Shown here piece by piece: positions 7,173 through 13,419 of a stretch of 13,419 nt of DNA. Origin of the DNA: Deltaproteobacteria bacterium (GTDB lineage: Bacteria; Myxococcota_A; UBA796; UBA2385); contig WGAH01000197.1 in NCBI GenBank assembly GCA_015489145.1, positions 1 to 13,419 of the forward strand, written 5' to 3'. The number at the start of each line of letters is the position of its first letter. Position 1 is the stretch's first letter. Under the pieces are notes generated by a model that had not been told where the DNA came from, did no database searches, and saw only the letters and a list, made by a program, of their open reading frames with translations. A program made the translations under genes and the position numbers.

Positions 7173-8452
7173 AGACCCGCGCCGACGCCGCCGGGCTGGC
7201 CGCCTTCGTGGCCGCCTCGCCCTCGCCCTTCCACGCCGTCGAGACCGCCGCCGCGCTGCTGCGCCGGGCCGGCTTCGAGGAACTCGACGAGGCCGCCCCG
7301 CCGCGGCCCCTCCTCCCCGGGCGTGGCTACTTCCTCCGCCGGGGCGGGGCGCTGGCCGCCCTGCGCGCCGGTTCCGCCGCGCCGGCCGAGGCGGGCTTCC
7401 GCATTCTCGGCGCCCACACCGACTCGCCGGGCCTGCGGGTGAAGCCGCGGCCCGACGCCGGCGCCGAGGGCTACCGGCAGCTCGCCGTCGAGCCCTACGG
7501 GGGCCTGATCCTCGCGACCTGGGCCGACCGCGACCTCGGCCTCTCCGGCGCGGTGGCGCTGCGCGGTGAAGACGGCGATCCGGTGCTGCGAACCTGGCGT
7601 CACGACGAGCCTGTGGCCCGGGTGCCCACGGTGGCCATCCACCTCGACCGCAAGGTCAACGAGCAGGGCCTCAAGCTCGACCGGCAGCGCAACCTGCCGC
7701 CGATCCTCGGCCTGGGCGACTGGGACGGCTTTTCGGCCTGGCTGGCCGGCGAGCTCGGGGTGGAGGCCGACGACGTCCTCGGCTGGGAGCTGGGCCTGCA
7801 CGACCTCGCCCCGCCCGCCGTCGGCGGGCTCGACGGCGAGTTCCTGTTCGCCCCGCGCCTCGACAACCTCGCGAGCTGCTACGCCGCCGTCGTCGCCCTG
7901 GTGGAAGCCGCCCCCGCCGCCGCCACCCAGGTCGTCGTGCTGTTCGACCACGAGGAGGTCGGCAGCCGCTCCCGCCGGGGGGCCGCCGGCCCGGTGCTGC
8001 GGCAGGTCCTCGCCCGGGCGGTGCGCGACCACGCCCTCGACGCCCCCGGCGGCCTCGACCGCGCCGCGGCGCGGTCCTGGCTGGTGAGCGCCGACATGGT
8101 GCACGCGGTCCACCCGAACTACGCCGACCTGCACGAGCCCGGCCACAAGCCGGTCCTCGGCGGCGGGCCGGTGGTCAAGACCCACGCCGAGCTGCGCTAC
8201 GCCACCGACGCCGAGGGGGCGGCCTTCTTCCGGCTGGCCTGCGCCGAGGAGGGCGTGCCCTGCCAGGACTACGCCCACCGCTCCGACCTGCCCTGCGGCA
8301 GCACCATCGGCCCCATCGCCTCGGCCGAGCTCGGCATCCGCACGGTGGACGTCGGCGCCCCCATGCTGAGCATGCACTCGGTGCGCGAGCTGGCGGGCAC
8401 CGCCGACGTGCCGCTGTACGCCCGGGCCCTGCGGCGCTGCCTCGAGCGCTGA
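7169..8452 (+). CDS. apeB: M18 family aspartyl aminopeptidase
   Basis: A 427-residue cytoplasmic metallo-aminopeptidase of family M18, which removes N-terminal acidic or other residues from peptides. The length matches bacterial ApeB (about 430). The full set of metal and catalytic motifs is present: GAHTDSPGL with H83, PRLDNL with D232, FDHEEVGS with E262/E263, VSADMVHAVHPNY with D309, and MLSMHSVREL with H403. The conserved blocks DLHEPGHKP and RSDLPCGSTIGPI are also present. ATG 7169 sits in an ATGA overlap with the SDR gene, with GGAG nine nt upstream. The enzymes normally form large tetrahedral dodecamers with two zinc ions per subunit. There is no signal peptide. The 3' end converges with the lipoprotein gene with only 9 bp between the stop codons, and no terminator hairpin is visible there. 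Confidence 0.96.
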   Translation: MKTRADAAGLAAFVAASPSPFHAVETAAALLRRAGFEELDEAAPPRPLLPGRGYFLRRGGALAALRAGSAAPAEAGFRILGAHTDSPGLRVKPRPDAGAEGYRQLAVEPYGGLILATWADRDLGLSGAVALRGEDGDPVLRTWRHDEPVARVPTVAIHLDRKVNEQGLKLDRQRNLPPILGLGDWDGFSAWLAGELGVEADDVLGWELGLHDLAPPAVGGLDGEFLFAPRLDNLASCYAAVVALVEAAPAAATQVVVLFDHEEVGSRSRRGAAGPVLRQVLARAVRDHALDAPGGLDRAAARSWLVSADMVHAVHPNYADLHEPGHKPVLGGGPVVKTHAELRYATDAEGAAFFRLACAEEGVPCQDYAHRSDLPCGSTIGPIASAELGIRTVDVGAPMLSMHSVRELAGTADVPLYARALRRCLER

Positions 8453-8461
8453 GCGCCGCGG

Positions 8462-9415
8462 TCAGTAGCAGGTGGTGCGGGTGGTCGTCGTGTAGTTGTC
8501 GACGGCGGTCAGCGCCATGGACGGCCACTCGAAGGTGCCGGCCTCCCAGACCTCGCCGGCGTCGTCGAGCACGCCGGTGAAGGTGCCGAGCAGGGTGCCG
8601 GCGTTGTAGACCTTGACGGTGATGTTCGTGGTCTGGCAGGGCCCGGCGCAGCTCGTGTCGCCGTTCTCGCCGTAGAAGTGCAGCAGGATGCGGTAGGTGC
8701 CGTCGGCCGGCGAGTCGATGGTGATCGTCTCGGGGCCGTAGCCGTCGATGTCGTCCCAGTCGAGGGAGGGGTCGTCGGCGGTGCCCGAGGCGTACCAGCT
8801 CGGCCACATGTTGCAGAAGCAGCAGTCGTCGGGCGAGTCGAAGATCTGCGTGCTCGAGGTGCGGAGCAGGTGGAGGTCGATGTCGGTGTCGGGGGTGTCC
8901 CAGGAGACCTGCACGTAGAAGCCGTCGCTGGGCTCGGCGGTGACCGTCACCGTGTCGGGGGTGGGGTCGCTCAGCCCCAGGGTGTTGGTCACGTCGAGCT
9001 GGAACACGTAGTCGCCGGCGAGGTCGGCGAAGAAGAAGGGGGTCTCCCAGTCGGCGAACCAGGTGATGTCGACGGTGGAGCCGCTCGGCTTGCTCAGCAG
9101 CGTCCACTGGTAGGTCAGGGGCTCGTTGCCGCCGGGGTCGTAGGAGCCGGACCCGTCGAGCCAGACCGTGTCGAGGGGGCTGACCGTCTGGTCGGGGCCG
9201 GCGTCGGCCACCGGGTAGGTGTCGTCGACCTCGGGGGTGGAGGTGTCGCCGACCTCGGGAGCGGTGTCTTCCGGGGGCTCGGCCGTCTCGCCGGGCTCCG
9301 CGGCGGTGTCGGCGGCCGGGGGCTCGCCGGGCTCGGTCTTGTCCTGGCCGCGGTAGAGGTCGTACTCGCTGCACGCCAGGGCGAACAGGGACAGGGCGGG
9401 GATCAGGCTTCGCAC
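8462..9415 (-). CDS. PKD-domain lipoprotein with DUF2135-like C-terminal domain
   Basis: A 317-residue predicted lipoprotein. It begins at GTG 9415-9413 with GGAG six nt upstream. The N-terminus MRSLIPALSLFALAC is a type II signal peptide with lipid attachment at C15 (ALAC, a slightly unusual lipobox). Residues 22-66 are a Pro/Glu/Thr/Asp-rich spacer typical of surface lipoproteins. Residues 68-160 form a PKD domain (ADAGPDQTVSPLDTVWLDGS, SYDPGGNEPLTYQWTL), an Ig-like fold used in extracellular binding. From about 166 a second domain follows, VQVSWDTPDTDIDLHLLR ... DGYGPETITIDSPADGTYRILLHFYGENG. It resembles the DUF2135/YfaP-like module common in Myxococcota, and its acidic DTDIDLH patch may bind calcium (inference). 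Seven cysteines lie downstream of C15 (CC..C at 198-201, C256, C260, C316), suggesting disulfides. The function is probably adhesion or surface structure; the partner is unknown. Confidence 0.88.
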   Translation of the reverse strand: MRSLIPALSLFALACSEYDLYRGQDKTEPGEPPAADTAAEPGETAEPPEDTAPEVGDTSTPEVDDTYPVADAGPDQTVSPLDTVWLDGSGSYDPGGNEPLTYQWTLLSKPSGSTVDITWFADWETPFFFADLAGDYVFQLDVTNTLGLSDPTPDTVTVTAEPSDGFYVQVSWDTPDTDIDLHLLRTSSTQIFDSPDDCCFCNMWPSWYASGTADDPSLDWDDIDGYGPETITIDSPADGTYRILLHFYGENGDTSCAGPCQTTNITVKVYNAGTLLGTFTGVLDDAGEVWEAGTFEWPSMALTAVDNYTTTTRTTCY

Positions 9416-9444
9416 GGTGGGCTCCGCTCCGGTGGGGCGCGCGA

Positions 9445-9473
9445 ATTGTAGCCCCCGGGCGCGGGCCTGGCGA
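9445..9473 (-). promoter_or_regulatory. Putative sigma-70-type promoter for PKD lipoprotein
   Basis: On the minus strand, TACAAT at 9450-9445 matches five of six -10 consensus positions. TCGCCA at 9473-9468 matches four of six -35 positions, with a 17-bp spacer. A transcript starting near 9438 would have a leader of about 22 nt containing the GGAG ribosome-binding site. This is the best-looking promoter in the window. The -35 overlaps the last base of the spacer next to the upstream gene's stop, so the lipoprotein can be expressed separately from the upstream gene. Confidence 0.5.
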
Positions 9474-9478
9474 GCGGC

Positions 9479-10117
9479 CTACGGGCGGCCTTTCCGGGGT
9501 CCGGCCGGTTCGCCGCCTTCCTCCAGCTCGACCCGGGCGGCCCGGCCGAGGCGGTCCCAGGCGACGAGCGCCCGGGGCGGCTCGCTGAAGACGAGGGCGG
9601 GGCCGGGCAGGCGGCGGCCGCCCTCCCAGGCGAGCTGCGCGGCCCCGGCGGGGGCCTCCACGGTCCAGGTGCCGTCCCCCCGCGGCACCAGGCGGGGCGG
9701 GGCGGGCCAGGGGCGCGGTTCCCGCTCGGCGGCGGCGAGCAGTTTCGCCACCCAGCCCGCGGCGCCGGTCCGCGCCTGGACCATCACGCCGAGGTTGCCG
9801 TCCCGGACGACGAGCGTGTCGTCGCCGTCGCCCCAGGCCTCGTCGACCTCCGGGGCCGGCAGCGGGCCGGCGTAGGGCCCCTTCACCCGCCCCACCGCCT
9901 TCATGCGCTCCACCCAGGCCCGCGCCAGGGCCTCGTCGGGGGCGACGTAGACGCGGACCAGGCCGCCGGGCACCTGGGCGGTCCAGCCCTCGGCGCTGTC
10001 CTGGAACTGCACCGTCGCCAGCCCGGGAACGGCGTCGAGGGGGATGCCGGCGTGCAGGCCGGCGGCCCGCGCCGGCGCGGCGAGCAGCAGGGTGGCGAGG
10101 GGGAGGAGGCCGGGCAT
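9479..10117 (-). CDS. Exported protein of unknown function
   Basis: A 212-residue protein with a signal peptide (MPGLLPLATLLLAAPARA, cut likely after residue 18), so it is periplasmic or secreted. I do not recognise the family. The mature part begins GLHAGIPLDAVPGLATVQFQ and contains a short helix-rich segment (DEALARAWVERMKAVGRVKG) with several beta-like stretches (TLVVRDGNLGVMVQAR, TWTVEAPAGAAQLAW). The C-terminus is charged (EEGGEPAGPRKGRP). No catalytic motif, cysteine or transmembrane segment is seen after the leader. The ATG at 10117-10115 is the natural start because it is followed directly by the leader. There is no Shine-Dalgarno, and a TA-containing -10-like sequence lies only 7 bp upstream, so it may be leaderless. 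It is divergent from the M28 peptidase gene by 38 bp and is followed 63 bp later by the PKD lipoprotein on the same strand. Confidence 0.75.
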   Translation of the reverse strand: MPGLLPLATLLLAAPARAAGLHAGIPLDAVPGLATVQFQDSAEGWTAQVPGGLVRVYVAPDEALARAWVERMKAVGRVKGPYAGPLPAPEVDEAWGDGDDTLVVRDGNLGVMVQARTGAAGWVAKLLAAAEREPRPWPAPPRLVPRGDGTWTVEAPAGAAQLAWEGGRRLPGPALVFSEPPRALVAWDRLGRAARVELEEGGEPAGPRKGRP

Positions 10118-10155
10118 GGCCCGCGCCTATCCCGCGGCCGGGCTATCTGTCCGCC
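10118..10155. promoter_or_regulatory. Compact 38-bp divergent promoter, both genes apparently leaderless
   Basis: Only 38 bp separate two opposite start codons. Towards the M28 gene, TATCTG at 10144-10149 ends 6 bp before ATG 10156. Towards the small exported protein, TAGGCG at 10129-10124 on the minus strand ends 6 bp before ATG 10117. A -35-like CGGACA (10153-10148, minus) lies 18 bp upstream of the latter. Neither gene has a Shine-Dalgarno. These distances would place both transcription starts at or within a base or two of the start codons. The spacing is read directly; the promoter role is inference. Confidence 0.4.
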
Positions 10156-11610
10156 ATGCGCCCCGCCCTCGCCGGTCTGCTCCTCCTCGTCGCCTGCCCG
10201 CGCCCGGCCCCGCCTCCGGGGGGCGCGGCGGTCCCGGCCTCCGAGCGGGTGGCCCTCGACGGCGGCGACTTCGGCGGCGACGCCGTCGTGATCGCCTCGG
10301 TGCGCCCGCCCCACGTCCCCGTCTCCACCGCTGGCGACCCCGACCTGGAGCGCATCGTCGCCGAGGCCCGGGGCAGCGGGCGCGCCTGGAGCCTGCTCGC
10401 CGAGCTGTGCGACGACATCGGTCCCCGCCTGTCGGGCTCCGAGGGCCTGGACCGCGCGACGGACTGGGCGGAGGCGGCGCTGGCCGGTTCCGGCGTGAAG
10501 GCCTGGACCGAGCCGGTCCGCGTGCCCCGGTGGGTGCGGGGCGAGGAATCCCTCGAGATGCTCGCCCCCCGGCGGCAGCGCCTGGCGGTGCTGGGGCTCG
10601 GCGGGACGGTGGGCACCGAGGGGGTGGAGGCGCCGGTGGCGGTGGTGCGCGACCTCGACGCCATGGGCCCGGAACTCGCCGGGCGCATCGCCCTGGTGGA
10701 CGTGCCGATGCCGGTGACCTGGCCGGCGGTGAAGGGCTACGGCGCCACCAACGCCGCCCGCACCCGCTCCGCCCGCCTCGCCGCCGAGCACGGCGCGGTC
10801 GCCGTGCTGGTGCGTTCCCGCACCACCCGCAGCCTCTACACGCCCCACACCGGGGCGATGGAGCCGGCGCCGATCCCCGCCGCCGCGGTGACCGTCGAGG
10901 ACGCCGAGATGATCGCGCGCCTGGTCGAGTCCGGTCGCGAGGTGCGGCTGCGCCTCGCCCTCGGGGCGCGCACCCTCGACGACGGGCCCGGCGCCAACGT
11001 GCTCGCCGAGCTGCCCGGCCGCGACGGCCCCGACGGCCGCCCCGAAGAAATCGTCGTCATCGCCGCCCACCTCGACAGCTGGGACGTGGGGCAGGGCGCG
11101 CAGGACGACGGCGCGGGCGTGGTGCAGGTCATCGAGGCCATGCGCATTCTCGCGAGCATGGACCGCCCGCCCCGGCGCACCGTGCGGGCGGTGCTGTTCA
11201 CCAACGAGGAGAACGGCCTGCGGGGGGCGCGGGCCTACGCCGAGGCCCACGCCGGGGAGCGCGTCGTCGCCGCGGTGGAGACCGACCTCGGCGGCGGCTG
11301 GCCCCTGGCCTGGAGCGTGCGCGGCACCGACGCGCAGCGGGCCTGGGTCGAGGGGCTGGCCGCGCCCCTGGGCCTGCCGGTGCGGGCGGGGCACGCCGGC
11401 GCCGACGTGGGCCCCCTGGCGCGGCAGGGGGCGACGGCCATCGGCCTGGTGCCCGACGACACGCGGTACTTCGACGTCCACCACAGCCGGGCGGACACCC
11501 TCGACAAGGTGGCGCCCGGCGACCTGCGCGAGGCCCTGGCGGCCCTGGCGGCGCTGGCCTGGCGGCTGGCCGAGGCGCCGGAGGGGCCGCCGGCCGGGGA
11601 GGAACCGTGA
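10156..11610 (+). CDS. M28 zinc peptidase lipoprotein, carboxypeptidase Q-like
   Basis: A 484-residue exopeptidase of family M28. The N-terminus MRPALAGLLLLVAC is a lipoprotein signal with lipobox LVAC and attachment at C14, followed by a Pro/Gly-rich spacer. LCDDIGPRLSGSEGLDRA (84-101) is typical of the carboxypeptidase Q (plasma glutamate carboxypeptidase) branch. A protease-associated domain is inserted at about 155-265 (RIALVDVPMP, GAVAVLVRS). The di-zinc site is complete: AAHLDSWDVGQGAQDDGAG with H305 and D317/D318, TNEENG with E351/E352, ETDLGG with D377, and VHHSRADT with H442/H443. The length is close to the usual 470. It probably trims peptides in the periplasm or on the outer membrane. 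It heads a unit with the BtpA-family gene (GTGA overlap). No ribosome-binding site precedes ATG 10156, consistent with a leaderless mRNA. Aminopeptidase versus dipeptidase specificity cannot be told from the sequence. Confidence 0.93.
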   Translation: MRPALAGLLLLVACPRPAPPPGGAAVPASERVALDGGDFGGDAVVIASVRPPHVPVSTAGDPDLERIVAEARGSGRAWSLLAELCDDIGPRLSGSEGLDRATDWAEAALAGSGVKAWTEPVRVPRWVRGEESLEMLAPRRQRLAVLGLGGTVGTEGVEAPVAVVRDLDAMGPELAGRIALVDVPMPVTWPAVKGYGATNAARTRSARLAAEHGAVAVLVRSRTTRSLYTPHTGAMEPAPIPAAAVTVEDAEMIARLVESGREVRLRLALGARTLDDGPGANVLAELPGRDGPDGRPEEIVVIAAHLDSWDVGQGAQDDGAGVVQVIEAMRILASMDRPPRRTVRAVLFTNEENGLRGARAYAEAHAGERVVAAVETDLGGGWPLAWSVRGTDAQRAWVEGLAAPLGLPVRAGHAGADVGPLARQGATAIGLVPDDTRYFDVHHSRADTLDKVAPGDLREALAALAALAWRLAEAPEGPPAGEEP

Positions 11611-12413
11611 AGCTGGAGGCGGGGCGCTGCGCCCTGGTCGGGATGGTCCACCTGCTGCCGCTTCCGGGCAGTCCGGGCTGGGGCGGCGAGATGGCGGCGG
11701 TGATCGCGGCGGCCCGGCGGGACGCCGAGCGCCTGCTGCGCGGCGGCTGCGACGCCCTGCTGGTCGAGAACATGGGCGACGTGCCCTACCTGCGCGGGCG
11801 GGTCGAGCCCGAGACCGTGGCGGCGATGGCGCTGGCGACCGCCGAGGTGGCCCGCCTCGGGGCGCCCGTCGGCGTGCAGGTCCTGGCGGCGGCGAACCGC
11901 GAGGCCCTCGGGGTGGCGCTGGCCGCCGGGGCCTCGTTCATCCGGGTGGAGGGATTCGCCTGGGCCCACGTCGCCGACGAGGGCTGGATCGACGCCTCCG
12001 CCGGGCCGCTCACCCGGGCCCGGGCGGCGCTGGGGGCGAAGGTCGCCATCTGGGCGGACGTGCAGAAGAAGCACGCCGCCCACGCGGTCACCGCCGACCT
12101 CCCCCTGGCCGACCTCGCCCGGGGCACCGCCTTTTGCGGCGCCGACGCCCTGGTGATCACCGGGCGGGAGACCGGCCGGCCCACCGCGGAGGCCGACCTG
12201 CGGGCCGCCCGCGCCGCCGGCCTGCCCCTGGTGGTCGGCAGCGGCGTCGACCCCTCGCGGGCCGCCGCGCAGGCCCGCCTCGCCGAGGCCCTGGTGGTGG
12301 GCTCCTTCTTCAAGGAGGGGGGCGACTGGCGGCGGCCGGTGGACGTGGACCGGGTGCGGGCGGTGCGCCGGGCGATGGACGCCGGGGGAAGCGCGCCCGA
12401 CGTGGCGGATTAG
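11607..12413 (+). CDS. BtpA/SgcQ family TIM-barrel protein
   Basis: A 268-residue cytoplasmic protein of the BtpA family. GTG 11607 lies in a GTGA overlap with the M28 gene, with GGGGAGG just upstream. Family blocks occur throughout: GMVHLLPLPGSPG (12-24), GGCDALLVENMGDVPY (46-61), VGVQVLAAANREAL, FIRVEGFAWAHVADEGWI, ADVQKKHAAH, ALVITGRETGRPT, VVGSGVDPS and EALVVGSFFKEGGDWRRPVD. The last two resemble the phosphate-binding end of TIM-barrel enzymes. The name comes from a cyanobacterial protein needed for photosystem I accumulation, but the family is widespread in bacteria and archaea with no photosystem, and SgcQ is the E. coli member. Its biochemical reaction is not established. Nothing in this window suggests photosynthesis, so the photosystem function should not be transferred. 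Pairing with an extracellular peptidase gives no obvious clue. Confidence 0.93.
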   Translation: MKLEAGRCALVGMVHLLPLPGSPGWGGEMAAVIAAARRDAERLLRGGCDALLVENMGDVPYLRGRVEPETVAAMALATAEVARLGAPVGVQVLAAANREALGVALAAGASFIRVEGFAWAHVADEGWIDASAGPLTRARAALGAKVAIWADVQKKHAAHAVTADLPLADLARGTAFCGADALVITGRETGRPTAEADLRAARAAGLPLVVGSGVDPSRAAAQARLAEALVVGSFFKEGGDWRRPVDVDRVRAVRRAMDAGGSAPDVAD

Positions 12414-12438
12414 AAGGGGCTCCCCCACAGGAGGCCGC

Positions 12439-12813
12439 GTGGTCGGCGCGCTCGTCCGTCTCGCCATCGTCCTGGGCATCTTCTGGCTCGCCGGGGTGCT
12501 GCTGCGCGCCCTGCGCGCCGGCCGGCCGCCGCGCGTCGGCCCCGGCGGCGTCCGCCGGCCCGTGCCGCCGCCGCGACCGGAGCGCCCGCCCCACCTCAAG
12601 GTGGTGGAGCTCAAGAAGTCCCCTTGGGAGGTCCTGGGCCTCGAGCCCGGCGCCGGCCCCGAGGAGGTGCGCGCCGCCCGCGACCGCCTCCTCGCCGCCA
12701 ACGACCCGGCCCGGGTGGCCCACATGAGCCCCGAGGTGCAGGCGGCGGCGCGGCGGGTGTGCGAGGAGGTGCGCGAGGCCAGCGCCGAGCTGCTCGGCGA
12801 GGAGCGCGCCTGA
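12439..12813 (+). CDS. Membrane-anchored degenerate J-domain protein
   Basis: A 124-residue protein. GTG 12439 follows AGGAGG (12429-12434) by four nt, so the start is well supported. Residues 4-26 form one transmembrane helix (VGALVRLAIVLGIFWLAGV). A basic, Pro/Arg-rich linker (27-52) follows, then a J-like domain at about 60-122: SPWEVLGLEPGAGPEEVRAA looks like helices I-II of DnaJ proteins. RVAHMSPEVQAAARR resembles the KVAHLG...A region that follows HPD in many bacterial J proteins. At the HPD position the sequence reads DPA (residues 89-91 in ANDPARVAHM), so the His and Asp needed to stimulate the Hsp70 ATPase are lost. The topology is probably N-out/C-in. It lies 25 bp after the BtpA gene, likely in the same transcript, and 21 bp from the convergent hydrolase fragment. 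It may be a scaffold or a non-functional co-chaperone. Confidence 0.78.
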   Translation: MVGALVRLAIVLGIFWLAGVLLRALRAGRPPRVGPGGVRRPVPPPRPERPPHLKVVELKKSPWEVLGLEPGAGPEEVRAARDRLLAANDPARVAHMSPEVQAAARRVCEEVREASAELLGEERA

Positions 12814-12834
12814 CCGTTCCGCCCGGCCCTCGGC

Positions 12835-13419
12835 TCAGGGCACGGCGAGGTGCTCGTAGACCCGCGGGTGGACGCGGCCCATCGCCTCCGTCAGCTCGGC
12901 GTAGGGCCGGTCCTCGAGGTCGACGAGGCCGAAGTTGCTGTTCTCGCCGTCAAAGCGGCCGTCGGCCGGCTCGTCCATCCAGCGGAACCAGTGGGCGCCG
13001 ACGATCCAGGGCGTCTCCTGCCGCTCGACGGTGACCTCCTCGAAGGCGGCGGCGCGCTCGGCCTGCGTGTCGAAGGTGGGGTAGATCGGCGGCCAGGTGT
13101 TCGGCAGGCCGCTGTCGGCGGCGCGAAAGCCGTACTCGCTCACCAGCACGGGCCGGTCGAGGTCCTCGGCGACGAGGAGGTCGTGCAGGGCGGCGAAGCC
13201 GTCGGCCGGGTCGAGGCCGCCGCTCAAGCTCAGGGCGGCCTCGGCCACGCCGCCTCGTCGGCGTACTTCGCCGCCACCGCCTCGCCGTACTCGTCGACGC
13301 CGGTCTCGCGGCCGGTGCTGCCGGTGGGGCTCACGACGTTGACCCCCGCCGACCACAGCGGGTGGCCCTCCGGCGTGACCAGCCAGTGGCGCCCGCAGAG
13401 GGTGGTCGTCCTGAAAAAG
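12835..13419 (-). pseudogene. Broken agarase-like glycoside hydrolase, extends past window
   Basis: Two pieces of one family lie in different minus-strand frames. From the right edge, codons starting at 13418 read FFRTTTLCGRHWLVTPEGHP, then WSAGVNVV and EAVAAKYADEAAW. They then hit a stop at 13232-13230. At TGG 13247-13245 the frame must shift: reading on from 13245 gives AEAAL, the expected continuation, so one G is missing from a GGG run. The second frame continues to TGA 12837-12835 with the typical C-terminal end: RPVLVSEYGF (probable nucleophile Glu), SGLPNTWPPIYPTFDTQAER, WIVGAHWFRWMDEP, GRFDGENSNFGLV. The large (beta/alpha)8 core expected between AEAAL and GLDPADGF is absent, which suggests an internal deletion of a few hundred codons. 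An ATG at 13356 would open only the shadow part of the second frame and is not a real start. Assembly error is an alternative explanation. Confidence 0.7.

Noticed and set aside
8453..8461. Terminator between the convergent M18 and lipoprotein genes
   Set aside because: Only 9 bp separate the stop codons, and no hairpin or T tract is visible in or around them.
8175..9374. Arg/His/Pro-rich minus-strand open frame of 399 residues
   Set aside because: It overlaps the PKD lipoprotein gene on the same strand in another frame and also covers the end of the M18 gene. No domain pattern is visible.
9901..11484. 527-residue minus-strand open frame opposite the M28 gene
   Set aside because: The complete M28 zinc motif set on the plus strand shows which frame is coding. 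The antisense frame is His/Gly/Arg-rich without motifs.
11607..12413. Evidence for photosynthesis because of the BtpA homologue
   Set aside because: The BtpA family is common in non-photosynthetic bacteria and archaea, and no photosystem or pigment gene is present here.
12826..12841. Possible bidirectional terminator hairpin between the convergent J-like gene and the hydrolase fragment
   Set aside because: The stem is only 5 bp (GCCCT/AGGGC) with no T tract, so it is not better than chance in this composition.

Overview
The window is a very GC-rich (roughly three-quarters G+C by eye), tightly packed stretch of a bacterial chromosome. The best lineage clue is a C-terminal MYXO-CTERM-type sorting tail (GGCGC, hydrophobic segment, RRRR) on the protein encoded at 4190-5464. 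A lipoprotein with a PKD domain and a myxobacterial-style C-terminal domain fits the same picture. Together they point to Myxococcota or a close relative, probably an uncultured one. No RNA genes, mobile elements, CRISPR arrays or phage genes were seen. The longest gene-free stretch is the 136-bp divergent promoter region at 1099-1234.

Layout from left to right. On the minus strand, 1-1098 holds a pentapeptide-repeat protein that runs off the left edge. Divergent from it, 1235-4128 is a two-gene unit for an exported M16B zinc peptidase heterodimer: the first subunit keeps HxxEH, and the second has lost it but keeps the R/Y substrate-binding pair. Next come a MYXO-CTERM surface protein with an ASH-type Ig domain (4190-5464), overlapped by a PP2C-type phosphatase (5458-6228). 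An atypical SDR protein (6279-7172) then overlaps an M18 aspartyl aminopeptidase (7169-8452). Converging on these from the minus strand are a PKD lipoprotein (8462-9415) and a small exported protein of unknown function (9479-10117). After a 38-bp divergent spacer, 10156-12813 is a plus-strand unit: an M28 lipoprotein peptidase related to carboxypeptidase Q, a BtpA-family protein, and a membrane-anchored degenerate J-domain protein. The right edge (12835-13419, minus) carries a broken glycoside-hydrolase-like gene with a frameshift and an apparent internal deletion.

How the genes relate. Proteolysis is the common thread: an M16 pair and an M28 enzyme act outside the cytoplasm, and an M18 enzyme acts inside it. 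Peptide scavenging or envelope protein turnover is a reasonable reading but is inference. Genes within units are coupled by stop/start overlaps (GTGA, ATGA, or a 7-bp overlap). Unit-leading genes have short TA-containing -10-like sequences close to the start codon, and at least two look leaderless. I found no convincing new multi-gene system. The most interesting items are the split-active-site M16 pair, the compact bidirectional leaderless promoter, the degenerate J-domain membrane protein and the disrupted hydrolase.
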